Positions 1 through 9,731 of a DNA stretch of 64,000 bases are shown here, in pieces. This DNA comes from Waterburya agarophytonicola KI4 (GTDB lineage: Bacteria; Cyanobacteriota; Cyanobacteriia; Cyanobacteriales; Xenococcaceae): contig NZ_JADWDC010000005.1 in assembly GCF_020640915.1 (NCBI RefSeq), positions 80,122-144,121 on the forward strand, given 5' to 3'. The position numbers and the translations under genes were made by a program. The notes beneath the pieces are model-generated. The model had not been told where the DNA came from. It made no database searches and saw only the letters and a list, made by a program, of their open reading frames with translations. Every line of letters begins with the position of its first letter. Within the stretch, counting starts at the first letter, position 1.

Positions 1-1269
1 AGATTGAAGAGTATTAAAAGCGGATGTATAGGCAGGAATTGCAGCGGATATCTTTCCTTGCTGTTCTAATAATTGACCGAGTTGAGATTGCCATAAATAG
101 GTAACTTCCCGAGCATCATTAACAACACCTTGTTCTTGAGCCAAAATTAGAGCTTGATTGGTAAGAGCGATCGCTTTGTCTAATTGTTGCTGTTGACCGT
201 AATATTGACCCAGATAACCCAAAGCGTAACTTTCTCCCAAGGGATAGTCAATAGTTTTTGCTTGAGTTAGGGCGGTTTGTAGAATTGATTTTACTCGTTG
301 GCTTTTACCCAAGGCGGCTAGGCTGCGACTGTAGTTAATGCGAGCATAAATGCTTTGGTGACTGGGGGGTATTTGATGCCAATATCCATCGATAGCTATG
401 ATGGTACTCGCTCTAATCTTTGTCAATCGAAATTCTAGTAGCTCAGAAAAACGATTTGCAGCCTCAATCAGTTTAGTTTCCTGTTGTCTTTGCCAAGTCT
501 CAATTCTCCTCTTGGTTTGAGTTTTCCACCAGTCTTCAATTTCAATTAACAGATGCAAATAATTAAGCTGTGCTTGAACTCGAACAATGGGGGATGCTCG
601 ATTGTCTGCGGTGACTTTGGTATAGGCTAAAAAAGTTTTTTGATAAGGCTCTAATGCCAGTTGGGGATCTTGGCGATCGATAATTTCAGTAATCTTATCA
701 TAGCGATCGCGATCGCGACTGCGATTTGCCAAAGCTTGTTCCACATTACCCAATGCCAACAATGTCGCCCCAAATTCAGGCGTATTTTGGGTAGCACGTT
801 CGCTCAAACTTAACAATCTGGCAGATTCTTCTAGTTTGCCCTGGTGTTTTAAGACTTCTGCCAAACTCCGCAAACCAATACCTTGAATCGTTGATAACTG
901 ATTCTTACCTTCAAAATCCTCCATTAACTGATTGATTTGTTCGCGATCGCAATCGGGATTGTTGACTCCAAAAACAGCTAATAAAGTGTCGCAGGCTTTG
1001 GGATATAGTCCGAGATCCTGCAACACTTGAGCTTGATTGATCGAACTTTTTGTTCTGCCTAAAGAATCGTTTTGCTCTTGATATGCTGTTGCTGCTTGTT
1101 GCCAAGTGATGGCAGCGGTTGATAATTTACCTGTGCGATATAGCTGTTGTGCTGCGATCGCCAAATCCAAAGCTGGCGAAGATCGAGATGTCTGAGACTT
1201 GGCAGGCAAATGGAAAGCGACAGCCAATAAAGCGGAAAATATAAAAATAATAATTTTGTTAATAGTCAT
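1..1269 (-). CDS. Exported TPR protein, N-terminal part of a probable CHAT-domain protein (runs off the left edge)
   Basis: The reading frame is open from an ATG at 1269 to the window edge, giving 423 codons of the N-terminus. Residues 1-27 form a typical Sec signal peptide (hydrophobic stretch IIIFIFSALLAVAF), so the protein is exported. The rest is helical with TPR-like units, for example around GKLSTAAITWQQAATAY and QQLDKAIALTNQAL, and the last visible residues AIPAYTSAFNTLQS match the linker that precedes the CHAT (caspase-HetF-associated) peptidase domain in many cyanobacterial proteins. The CHAT domain itself is outside the window, so that part is inference from family architecture. The start lies 5 bases after the stop of the TpsB gene, so the two are almost certainly co-transcribed. 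Internal HIP1 sites (near 703) show normal host codon context. Confidence 0.85.
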   Translation of the reverse strand, partial: MTINKIIIFIFSALLAVAFHLPAKSQTSRSSPALDLAIAAQQLYRTGKLSTAAITWQQAATAYQEQNDSLGRTKSSINQAQVLQDLGLYPKACDTLLAVFGVNNPDCDREQINQLMEDFEGKNQLSTIQGIGLRSLAEVLKHQGKLEESARLLSLSERATQNTPEFGATLLALGNVEQALANRSRDRDRYDKITEIIDRQDPQLALEPYQKTFLAYTKVTADNRASPIVRVQAQLNYLHLLIEIEDWWKTQTKRRIETWQRQQETKLIEAANRFSELLEFRLTKIRASTIIAIDGYWHQIPPSHQSIYARINYSRSLAALGKSQRVKSILQTALTQAKTIDYPLGESYALGYLGQYYGQQQQLDKAIALTNQALILAQEQGVVNDAREVTYLWQSQLGQLLEQQGKISAAIPAYTSAFNTLQS

Positions 1270-1274
1270 TTTTT

Positions 1275-3155
1275 TTAAAAAAGATCGTATTGTAGTTGTA
1301 GATATACTCCGCTTTCCTGTAGGGTATTGCCTGTAGAATTATCATTAATTAAAGGAATACCCCAATCGATCCGCGCTGATAGTTTTTCGTTGCTTTGCAA
1401 AATAAAACCCACCCCCGTACCCAATAAAGTAGTAAACTCAATCGATCGATCGTCTGTATTCCAACCAGTACCAAAATCAATGAAGGGCGCAAATTGGAGG
1501 CTGGTATTGAGCTTAGAGAAACGAGCAATAGGTAAGCGCAATTCCGCAGCAGCGGAGAAACCATTATCAGTCAATAGAGTATCCTGACGATAACCCCGCA
1601 CCGTTGTCGCACCACCCAAACTAAATTGTTCCGTGGGTATTAAAGGATCGGTTGCCAATTGCAATTCCGAGCGGAATAATATCGTCGAGCCAACGGCAGG
1701 TATACCTTTAGGCTTACTCAACAATCTCAAATAAGATGCTTGTCCCCGCCAAGCGAAAAATTGGCTGTCGGGTTCGCTATCATTGATGGTAGCATCAAAA
1801 ACATCTAGCCCAATATTAAACTGAGAACGAGCGGAAATGACTTGTCTGCGATTGCGTTGCAACCATTCTTGACCAAAACTTAAAGCAGAAGTACGAATTT
1901 CTCCCCGAGCATTTCCTCCTGGGGAGATACTGGTGGGAGTGTCGAGCAAAGAAGTATCGCTTTCTCTTCTGGATGCGGCGATATTAAGCGCAAATTCCCG
2001 ACTAATTTCGGGGGTTGCTTTTTGGATAATTGGTTGTCGCCAGGTTAGGTTATAACTTCGGGATTCGATATCAATATCTATTTCTTCAAAATCAGCCTCG
2101 ATTATTTCGTTTTGTGCCAGGCGAAAATCAAAACTAAGAGTACCATCGCGAGAATTAAGGGGTAGAGTATAATCTCCGCCATATTGGTTACTACCCTCAG
2201 TATTAAAAAAGCTTAAGTTGAATTCATCTCCGATACCCAAGAGATTGGCTTCTGATAGTTTAATACCCCGTTCAAAACTACCAATAGTAGGATTGCGATT
2301 GTTGTTGACTCTTGCTTGGAGGGTAAAAGTATCTGCACCTATAACCGAAACTTTGAGAGCATTTGTCCCTGGCTGGATCCCCGTCGATAACTCTGCATCC
2401 AGGCTGGCAATCAGAGGATTGAGTTGAATTAGTTGTAATGCAGATTGAACTTGATTGATGTTAAGGGGGGTAGAAATCCTGTTCTCTAAGCGATCGCGAA
2501 TATAGTTTTCTGTTAACCTCCCTTCCTCGATATTGATTTCTATATCTGATAAAGTTCCCTCAACTACTTGAATCTGTACCGTTCCAGAACTAAGATTTTG
2601 GGTGGGAAGATAAGCCCCAGAAGTTATATAGCCTTGCCTGACATACAATTGGGTGATAGCACTAGCAGCTTGAACTAGTTGAGCAAAAGAAATAGGCTTG
2701 CCTGTAAAAGAAGCGATCGCTTTGTTTAATTCTGCTTCCTCGAATACTGTACTTCCGACAAAGGTAAATCGATCCACTACAATTGTCCCAGGAATATCTA
2801 AGACAGATTCGGGAAGAGGCGGAGCATCGAGAGAATCATTTAAGGGATTGTTCCTTGGGGGTAAAGGTTGGGGTTGAGGCGGTATATCGCGATCGGGGGT
2901 TAAAGGTTGGTTCGGCTGGGCTGATACTCCCGATCGCGGAACTATGCCCAGAACAATAAACAAAATGTAGATAAAAAGTTTGCCTAATTTTTGGAAATTC
3001 TTTGCATGGCGATCTCCAAGTAAAATAATGGCGTAGAGCAAATATTCCCAGAAAGCAATTTTAAGTTGATAACGAGAATGGAGATCGCCCAAATTGACTT
3101 GAGAATTAGGATATAACGCAATTTTAAGTCTACTAGAGCGGGACTTAGGGAACAT
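1275..3155 (-). CDS. Two-partner secretion transporter, ShlB/FhaC/HecB family (TpsB)
   Basis: Outer-membrane Omp85-superfamily protein that secretes the TpsA exoprotein encoded just upstream. Visible parts in order: a hydrophobic signal segment (LFIYILFIVLGIV, about residues 60-75) ending in VSAQ, a proline-rich linker, a POTRA domain (FTFVGSTVF through VQIQVVEGTLSD), and a C-terminal ShlB-type 16-stranded barrel with the diagnostic loop motif VRGYRQD. The last residue is Phe (QLQYDLF), as is usual for barrel proteins inserted by BamA. The open frame extends upstream to 3320 inside tpsA, but the ATG at 3155 is preferred: it overlaps the tpsA stop by only 11 bases and leaves a pre-signal segment of plausible length. 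Total about 626 aa. The order tpsA-tpsB-CHAT implies one transcript. Confidence 0.9.
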   Translation of the reverse strand: MFPKSRSSRLKIALYPNSQVNLGDLHSRYQLKIAFWEYLLYAIILLGDRHAKNFQKLGKLFIYILFIVLGIVPRSGVSAQPNQPLTPDRDIPPQPQPLPPRNNPLNDSLDAPPLPESVLDIPGTIVVDRFTFVGSTVFEEAELNKAIASFTGKPISFAQLVQAASAITQLYVRQGYITSGAYLPTQNLSSGTVQIQVVEGTLSDIEINIEEGRLTENYIRDRLENRISTPLNINQVQSALQLIQLNPLIASLDAELSTGIQPGTNALKVSVIGADTFTLQARVNNNRNPTIGSFERGIKLSEANLLGIGDEFNLSFFNTEGSNQYGGDYTLPLNSRDGTLSFDFRLAQNEIIEADFEEIDIDIESRSYNLTWRQPIIQKATPEISREFALNIAASRRESDTSLLDTPTSISPGGNARGEIRTSALSFGQEWLQRNRRQVISARSQFNIGLDVFDATINDSEPDSQFFAWRGQASYLRLLSKPKGIPAVGSTILFRSELQLATDPLIPTEQFSLGGATTVRGYRQDTLLTDNGFSAAAELRLPIARFSKLNTSLQFAPFIDFGTGWNTDDRSIEFTTLLGTGVGFILQSNEKLSARIDWGIPLINDNSTGNTLQESGVYLQLQYDLF

Positions 3156-6100
3156 GACAGTCAGGAGAATTAAATCGAGGAGTGTTATCAGAAGGTTGAG
3201 AGGTGAGGATAATTTCTCCTTTACTATTTTGATACCAGTTGCGAGCGGGACTGGGTAATAGAGCTTGTTTTTTCGGTTCTTCTTCTGTTCTAGTTTCGGT
3301 ATTTGCTTGGGGAATATCAAAACTAACTATAGATTTACTGCTTAATGTTTCCCTGGGGCTATTGGGCAATCCTCCCCTACCTGTAACGGTTAGTTTGCTA
3401 TTGTTAGCCAGAGTCGAATTAGAACAAGCTCTAGCTACGGTTTCTTCTGGTTGAGTCAACTTAATTGGCACCTCAACAATGCCAAAAGTAGCTTCTGGTT
3501 CTAAAGTATCAATTTCCACCACTCCATCTACCCCTAATCTTGAACTGGCACTGATTATACATTCTTGGCAGACAAATAATCCCTTCGCACTAATATCAAT
3601 ATTGCCACCCGTTCCGTTTTCCGCTTCTGCGGTAAGCTTGCTGGATTCTAAAACCACTAGATTTGTGCCAACAAGGTTAATATTGCCACCATTAGCATTG
3701 CCCGTTGCCGTTGCAGTAGTAGTACTGTTGCCACGCCAAAAAATATTACGACCTAAAATATCAATATTGCCACCATTGCCAAAGTTATTGGCAGCAGAGA
3801 TTATCCCTTCGTCGTCCAATAAAATATCATTAGCCGACTCAATATTTAGATTCCCCGCACTTCCCGTTCCCAAACTTTGAACGTCAATACTCGCACCGTT
3901 TTGGATCTTTAAATTGCCAGTGTCGATTCTAATATCTCCCGATGCACCACTAGCTACTAAATCGGGAAATGCAGATCGTCCTGAGGTAGTGATAATTCCC
4001 CCTCGTTTCATATTATTAATCGTAGTTGTACCAAATAATTCTAGAGAATCCAGGACATTAATGTTGACACTACCTCCATTTCCCGAACCAAGAGTGGTGG
4101 CAGCAATTTCCGAACCATCTCGGATAAATAGCTTGCGGGCAGAGACTTGGATATTTCCCGCAGCACCATTAGTAAAAGAACTAGAGTTGATACCGCTGGC
4201 GAATCTAGGATCGGTAGGAATGCCCAAAATTTCGATGGTATCTGCTACATCAATATTGATATTTCCACCATCTCCACCACCACTAAAAGTCAAATTAGCA
4301 TCGTCATTAATAAACCCCCCTGTAGTACTGCTAACAAAAGCATCTTCAATCGATAAGTTATCGGTTCGGAGAGTTACATTTCCTCCTTTTCCCTCGCCAA
4401 TACTGGTGTTAGCATAAATTCCCGTGAATAATCGAGAACCAGAAGGGGTATTTCGCAGATTGATCGACTCTCTGGCATCAATGTTAATATTTCCTCCTGT
4501 CGCCTCGCCAAAAGTGGCGTTGACAATCGTGCCACCATTTTCCACTATCAATCTATCTGTATTAATAAAAATATTTCCTGCCGTCGCCAGACTGGTACTA
4601 TCAACCCCCGCACCAATTTGTAGAGCCGAAGCATCAATCGTAATATCATTAGCGTTAACTTGGATCTCCCCTCCCGTGCCGTTGGTGAAAATCGGGCTAA
4701 AGATAATTCCTCCTTCGGCTATGTTTAAAGCATTAGCATTAACTTCTAAATTCCCTCCTATACCCTCGGCAGCTGTTCCGAGAAAGATTCCCGTGCCTCT
4801 TGTGCCTGGTGTTAAATTGCCATTTAAAGAGTTGGCTTGGAACGCTTCTTGAAATTCCCTGAATCCTATTCCCGTAATATTAACCTGGTCGAGAATATTG
4901 AGAACGATATTACCACCTCTACCCGAACCAAAAGTAGTAGTAGTAATAAAAGAGCGATCGCTTATATCCAAAGAGTTGGCAGCAATCTCGATTTCTCCCC
5001 CGTCTCCCGTGCCACTATTGTCACTAGAAATTTGACTGCCCCTAGTAAGAGTAAAAGAATCTGCTACTTCTAGATTAATTGTGCCTCCTAAACCCTCTTT
5101 TACTGCTGCGGTGATACCTCCTCCATCGCGCAAAGCAATAGTGTTGGCATTGATATTGAGGTTTCCTGCATTACCCGTACCGTCATTTCGCACGGTTACT
5201 TGCCCTCCGTTCATAATTTCTAACTGAGGCGTTTCAATAATGACATTGCCAGAGTTAGCACTAGGAGTTGGAGGTAAATTAAACAATTCTCGCAATGCGG
5301 GATCGAGAATGTTAGCTGAAGCAATAATGAGGCTGGGGTTAAGTGAATTTGGTACTGTACCCGTTACCATAATTGACTCGGAGGCATTAATCGTGACGTT
5401 TCCTGCATCCCCCGTCGCGGTAGCCGAAGCATCGACTCTTCCCCCCTCGATCAAAGTCAAATTTTTAGTATTTAGTTCGACATTACCCGCATTTCCAACA
5501 CCCCCACTACCAGCGGTAATTTGACTGGGAGCAAAGGCGATGGGATTAAATCCCGACAGCAAGATTGATTCCCTGGCATTAACCGTGACATTTCCTCCAG
5601 AACCTGTACCGTTAGGGGTTGCCGTAACAGAGGCAATGTTTCCTCCATCCAAGGCGGTTAAATTTTGAGTAGTAATGTCGATCTCTCCCGCATCCCCTGT
5701 ATTGTAAGTTTGAGCTGAAATAAGACTAAATTGATTGGGATTGATTTCGGCAAAGCCAATTACCCGCAAACTATCAGCAATATTAAGCTTGAGGTTTCCC
5801 GATGGGGCTTGAGTGTAGGTAGTACTGAGAATCTTAGCTCCGCCCGAAACTTCTAAATTGGGAGTATCAATGGTAATATTTCCCCCCGCACCATCTCCCA
5901 AGGGTTCGGTATAGATGCCAGTGGAAATAATTCCATCTTCGGCAATGCCATCTACTGTTAAAAATTCTCTAGCATTGACTTTTAGATTTCCCGAAGCTTC
6001 AGTCCCCTGATTTTGAATTAATACTGCCGAACCATCAGCGATCGCAATTCTATTTCCCTGAATTGCGATCGAGCCACTATTATTACCACTAGCATCAACC

Positions 6101-6975
6101 AAAGCTCGTTCTTCGAGATTAATATTTTTAAAGCTTTCTACCCCTTCATAGCTCAAAGAAAAATCCCTCTCGCCAAAAGCGATCGACACCGTACCTTCAG
6201 CAACGCTACCTAACTCGATTCTTCCTTGTTCTGAGATTAAAACACCCCCCGTAAAGGAAACGTCACCCCCCACCAATCCCAAAGTCCCGCCAGATTGCAG
6301 TTTTAAACCCGATACTTGTCCCCGATTGAAAGGAAAGAAAATAGGGATATCTAGGCTAAGATCGTGTCCTACCCCAGCTACATTGATTGCTCCTGAATTT
6401 TGCCCCAACTGCAAGCCCACGGGAACTCTCACCGTTAATAGAGGAGAAACAGTTAAATCTCCAGCACTAAACACCGTACCGTCTTCAAAAATAACGCTGT
6501 CGGCTGTACTACCCAAAAAAGAACCGCCAATTTGTAATCGAGCATTTGCGCCAAAATCAATGCCGTTGGGATTAATTAAAATTAAATTGGCATCGCCGTT
6601 GGCTCGCAAAAATCCATCAATAGTTGAGATAGAGCTTCCTGTAACCCGCCCAATAATATTATCGATTTCGCCAAGATTGTTAAAATAAGCCGTATTACCC
6701 GTATCTACGGAAAATTCTTGAAAGCTATGAAATAAATTGCCACCTTGGGTAGTTCCTCCCGTAATTTCTGCGATATTGTCACTATTATTCACTTCTGTAG
6801 ATACAGTGTCATCTGGTACTATTTGGGCTTGTACCAAATCACCACGACTCAAACAGAAAAGAAGAGAAAAACCTCCATACAGCAAGGTAGCTAAACAAAT
6901 TGATAATTTACCGTCGAGGCTTGATTTTTGGCTGTTATGATGATTTGTTGGTTTGATCGGTAATTTCTCAGGCAT
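3145..6975 (-). CDS. Filamentous hemagglutinin-type exoprotein (TpsA), S-layer/adhesin family
   Basis: A 1276-aa secreted beta-helical protein. It opens with an extended signal peptide (hydrophobic LSICLATLLYGGFSLLFCL, processing near VQAQ at about residue 50), then the TPS secretion domain (about residues 50-300) with the hallmark NPNGIDFG and the preceding NLILI strand. The remainder is a long series of degenerate right-handed beta-helix coils with recurring GNAGN, GGNI and GSGGN turns. The C-terminus carries the cyanobacterial family signature ACSNST followed by TGRGGLPNSP. The protein is expected to pass through the TpsB pore encoded directly downstream and to sit on or be released from the cell surface; the adhesive function is inferred from family. 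Many long antisense frames over this gene are artefacts of its low-complexity glycine/asparagine repeats. Confidence 0.93.
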   Translation of the reverse strand: MPEKLPIKPTNHHNSQKSSLDGKLSICLATLLYGGFSLLFCLSRGDLVQAQIVPDDTVSTEVNNSDNIAEITGGTTQGGNLFHSFQEFSVDTGNTAYFNNLGEIDNIIGRVTGSSISTIDGFLRANGDANLILINPNGIDFGANARLQIGGSFLGSTADSVIFEDGTVFSAGDLTVSPLLTVRVPVGLQLGQNSGAINVAGVGHDLSLDIPIFFPFNRGQVSGLKLQSGGTLGLVGGDVSFTGGVLISEQGRIELGSVAEGTVSIAFGERDFSLSYEGVESFKNINLEERALVDASGNNSGSIAIQGNRIAIADGSAVLIQNQGTEASGNLKVNAREFLTVDGIAEDGIISTGIYTEPLGDGAGGNITIDTPNLEVSGGAKILSTTYTQAPSGNLKLNIADSLRVIGFAEINPNQFSLISAQTYNTGDAGEIDITTQNLTALDGGNIASVTATPNGTGSGGNVTVNARESILLSGFNPIAFAPSQITAGSGGVGNAGNVELNTKNLTLIEGGRVDASATATGDAGNVTINASESIMVTGTVPNSLNPSLIIASANILDPALRELFNLPPTPSANSGNVIIETPQLEIMNGGQVTVRNDGTGNAGNLNINANTIALRDGGGITAAVKEGLGGTINLEVADSFTLTRGSQISSDNSGTGDGGEIEIAANSLDISDRSFITTTTFGSGRGGNIVLNILDQVNITGIGFREFQEAFQANSLNGNLTPGTRGTGIFLGTAAEGIGGNLEVNANALNIAEGGIIFSPIFTNGTGGEIQVNANDITIDASALQIGAGVDSTSLATAGNIFINTDRLIVENGGTIVNATFGEATGGNINIDARESINLRNTPSGSRLFTGIYANTSIGEGKGGNVTLRTDNLSIEDAFVSSTTGGFINDDANLTFSGGGDGGNINIDVADTIEILGIPTDPRFASGINSSSFTNGAAGNIQVSARKLFIRDGSEIAATTLGSGNGGSVNINVLDSLELFGTTTINNMKRGGIITTSGRSAFPDLVASGASGDIRIDTGNLKIQNGASIDVQSLGTGSAGNLNIESANDILLDDEGIISAANNFGNGGNIDILGRNIFWRGNSTTTATATGNANGGNINLVGTNLVVLESSKLTAEAENGTGGNIDISAKGLFVCQECIISASSRLGVDGVVEIDTLEPEATFGIVEVPIKLTQPEETVARACSNSTLANNSKLTVTGRGGLPNSPRETLSSKSIVSFDIPQANTETRTEEEPKKQALLPSPARNWYQNSKGEIILTSQPSDNTPRFNSPDCHVP

Positions 6976-7221
6976 TGTTTAATTTTTCCAGTAAACAAAA
7001 AAATTGTTGCTTAAATTTAGCTACCTACTTTTAAGCTGTTATCTAAAAGCATACTGATGTTCCGAACTAAAATTCTATAGATCTATACTTAAATTTAATT
7101 TTTGTGATTCTTAAGGAGATTATTTTGTTACAATTACATCCTTAGAGATCGATCAACCTGATTATTTAAGGTGATTTTTTATCTCAGAGAGTTTTAATAA
7201 TTAGTAACGCGCAAAGAGATT

Positions 7222-7764
7222 ATGAGCAAACTAAATTACTTGAGGACTGCGATCGCCTTACCAGTGGCTTTTGGAGTTTTGGGGACTTATGGTCATCGAG
7301 TGAATGCGACAAATACGATTCAAGTTAGTTGTGACACTAGCACTTCTATTCCTACTATCGCTGCAACTTTATCCAATTCAGACAAATCTTCTGGTGATGT
7401 AGATCGAGCTTTTCAAACAACTCATATTTTGTCGTTTTTACCAGAATATTTTTCTACGGAAGAGGCATCTTTTAACTGTCAAAAAACAGCCGCATCTTTA
7501 CAGAGTTACTATAGTAAGGGGGTGATGAACTATTTAGCTAGCGATACTATTGATGGCAAACCCGTAGTTTGTGCTGTGGAAAGAAGAGGCGTTAGCTGCG
7601 ATGGATATAGCAGCGAAATACTATTTAGTTTAGATCGAGCAGTTAATCCCAACCAGCTTTTATATGATATGTTAGGCGAGGATTTTAAAAGTTCTCAGTC
7701 ACCTTCTTATAGAACCCTCAGTCGTACCTACACAGATTTGCGCCCTACTTGGTGGCCATTTTAA
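7222..7764 (+). CDS. COP23-domain secreted protein (paralog 1 of 3)
   Basis: A 180-aa protein with a signal-peptide-like N-terminus (hydrophobic IALPVAFGVLGTY, processing near residue 29). The mature part has the COP23 layout: an early Cys (VSCDTS), a central segment with Cys (ASFNCQKTAASLQSYY, equivalent to the 'RC..V..RF' helix), then a paired-Cys segment (PVVCAVERRGVSC) and a final helix (NPNQLLYDMLGEDF). COP23 was described as a circadian oscillating peripheral membrane protein in cyanobacteria; its biochemical role is unknown. It is divergent from tpsA with a shared 246-base upstream region and convergent with the TPR gene that follows. Start: ATG at 7222. Two further COP23 genes lie near 46-48 kb. 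Confidence 0.8.
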   Translation: MSKLNYLRTAIALPVAFGVLGTYGHRVNATNTIQVSCDTSTSIPTIAATLSNSDKSSGDVDRAFQTTHILSFLPEYFSTEEASFNCQKTAASLQSYYSKGVMNYLASDTIDGKPVVCAVERRGVSCDGYSSEILFSLDRAVNPNQLLYDMLGEDFKSSQSPSYRTLSRTYTDLRPTWWPF

Positions 7765-7814
7765 GCTAGGAAATAGGGCGAAATAAGCTCGGATCTTCGT
7801 TGTTTGACTGAGTG

Positions 7815-9731
7815 CTAAATACAATTTTGTTTTGCTTGTTGGGCTGCTTGATAATCTGGTACTAATTTAATGGCTTGCTCAAAAGCATCAATCCCAGAAG
7901 ATCTAGATTGAGATTGACAGAGAGTTGTGCCTAAATAAAACCAAGTTTGGGCTTGTTTGGTAGTTGAAAGTTGTTTGTTTTTTAAAATGTTTTCAAATTC
8001 TTTTTGTGCTTGTTGATAGCGTTTTAATCGTTTGAGAACAATCCCTTTGCCTATTTGGGCGGGAAAATAGTTGGGGGAATATTCTAAAGCGCGGTTGTAA
8101 TTGGATATTGCAGTTTTGTATTGTTCTTTGTTTCTATAGCCGTTACCCAAAAAAGTCAAGGCTACTGCAAATTCACCCCTAACCCTCTCTTTGCCTCTAG
8201 TGTCTTCTATTTGTTCTAAAACTTTGATCGCTTCAGAAATAGTGACCAGAGACTCTTCCTCTTTGCCAATAGCTTTGAGGGATTCGCTTTTATTCATCAA
8301 AAAAATTGGATCGGTTTGATCTAAAGCGATCGCTTTATCAAATGCGAGGATCGCCTCTTCTGCTCGTTGCAGGTTATGTAAGGCTTCCCCTTGGCAATTC
8401 CACGCATATACTGCGGTAGGATCGATAATGGTAGCTGTAGAACAAGATTCTCTCATTTCACCATATTGCTGTAATCCAGCTAGGGCATAACCCCGATTAG
8501 TCCAAGCTTGAAAATAGTTGCTATCGATATTTAATAGCTGATTGTATTGGGCGATCGCTTCGTTAAAAGATTTTTGCTTGAGAAATTGATTGCCTTGTTT
8601 AAAAGCCGTTCTAACTTTAAGTTTTTTGCTTATATTCTCAAAAAATATTAAGATTAGGGCTAGTAAAGCCAATAATAACAGCAGGTTTTTCAAAGTTAAA
8701 GATTGTTTGGCTGTTTTCGGAGAACTAGGTACTACTGCCTTGGTCTTAGAGGGAACAATCGCCACAGCAGAATTATCGGAATGTTTTAGCTTGGTTATTT
8801 GGTTATCTATCCAACTGGGGTTAAATATCAGTTGATAAATACGATTGGCTACAACTAATTGCTCTTGTTGTTTTACCACTAAACCTGTTTTTAATAGCTC
8901 TTGCTGCTGAAGAGTGCGATCGGGGGCAACTACCGTAGTTAATATTTGATGGTAGAGTTGGAGCAGTTGAATCGGTTCGCTTTGTTGGTTATTAAGCAAA
9001 CGGTCTTCAACGGCTTGGAGGTGTTTCCCTGCTATTCCCTCTCGCCAATTCTTAAGTAATCTGGTTTGAACTAAATAATCTACTTGCTCTGCTTCTTTTC
9101 CTCGAATAACTAGGTCGCGTTTTTCTCCAATAAGCCCGAAGAGTTTTTGAGTTAAAAAAGATTGACCTCCAGTCCAAAACAATACTTTTTCTAAAACTTT
9201 TTCCGAATAAGCTTCTCGATCTTCTAAATTAAGTAATTTTAACTTTATTTTATAAAAGCTTTCTTGTTGTCCTAGGGGAGCAAATTCGGACTCACTAGAG
9301 TACTTTAACTGTTGTGTTGTTGCTTTTTCAGATTCTGTTGGAGATTGGGGAGTTATGTATCGTAGGAAAAAATCAACTGTAGTTTGTTTGAGCCAGCCTG
9401 TGGCGATCGCTATTTCACCAAACTTCAATTTACTTTGCTTTTGTCGGTCTAGAATAGTTTGTATCTGTCGATCGTCTAGTAATGCAGCTTGTTTAAAATA
9501 CTGACCTATGGGTTGCTGTGGTTTTTCTTGAATTAAAATCAACCAACTTTCAGCAAAAAAATCTGCTGTTTTGAGATTTATATGACCCTGAGAAGCTAAA
9601 ATTTCTCCAATACGTCTATTTTGCGATTCTTGGCGTTGTTGTTGTAAGGCTTCTTTTATATCATCAGCAGATACAAGACCTGCTTGCTGCAAAACCGCAC
9701 CGAGAGGTACTTTATTTTGAGATGGACACAC
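7815..9731 (-). CDS. Membrane-anchored TPR protein with MshEN-like repeats and AAA-like module C-terminal region
   Basis: A 638-aa multidomain protein starting at GTG 9731; an in-frame stop lies only six codons upstream and no ATG is available. Residues 1-130 hold two to three MshEN-like units (LGAVLQQAGLVSADDIKEAL; IGEILASQG; FGEIAIATGW). Residues about 160-335 match the winged-helix half of the cyanobacterial AAA-like ATPase module (VLFWTGGQSFLTQKLF, TRLLKNWREG, LLNNQQSEPIQLLQLYHQIL, NRIYQLIFNPSWI), but no P-loop ATPase domain precedes it. A transmembrane helix follows (LLLLLALLALILIFF, about 346-366), then at least five TPRs (YFQAWTNRGYALAGLQQY and later). Likely a signalling scaffold; function inferred from architecture only. 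Confidence 0.8.
   Translation of the reverse strand: MCPSQNKVPLGAVLQQAGLVSADDIKEALQQQRQESQNRRIGEILASQGHINLKTADFFAESWLILIQEKPQQPIGQYFKQAALLDDRQIQTILDRQKQSKLKFGEIAIATGWLKQTTVDFFLRYITPQSPTESEKATTQQLKYSSESEFAPLGQQESFYKIKLKLLNLEDREAYSEKVLEKVLFWTGGQSFLTQKLFGLIGEKRDLVIRGKEAEQVDYLVQTRLLKNWREGIAGKHLQAVEDRLLNNQQSEPIQLLQLYHQILTTVVAPDRTLQQQELLKTGLVVKQQEQLVVANRIYQLIFNPSWIDNQITKLKHSDNSAVAIVPSKTKAVVPSSPKTAKQSLTLKNLLLLLALLALILIFFENISKKLKVRTAFKQGNQFLKQKSFNEAIAQYNQLLNIDSNYFQAWTNRGYALAGLQQYGEMRESCSTATIIDPTAVYAWNCQGEALHNLQRAEEAILAFDKAIALDQTDPIFLMNKSESLKAIGKEEESLVTISEAIKVLEQIEDTRGKERVRGEFAVALTFLGNGYRNKEQYKTAISNYNRALEYSPNYFPAQIGKGIVLKRLKRYQQAQKEFENILKNKQLSTTKQAQTWFYLGTTLCQSQSRSSGIDAFEQAIKLVPDYQAAQQAKQNCI

Noticed and set aside
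3156..3320. N-terminal extension of tpsB into tpsA
   Set aside because: It would overlap tpsA by 176 bases and put about 55 polar residues before an already long leader; ATG 3155 overlaps the stop by 11 bases, as is common in operons.
3239..6940. Many plus-strand open frames of 67-167 codons across tpsA
   Set aside because: They are antisense shadows of the repetitive beta-helix gene. The codons of tpsA have a biased composition that keeps the opposite frame open; no start context or family match.
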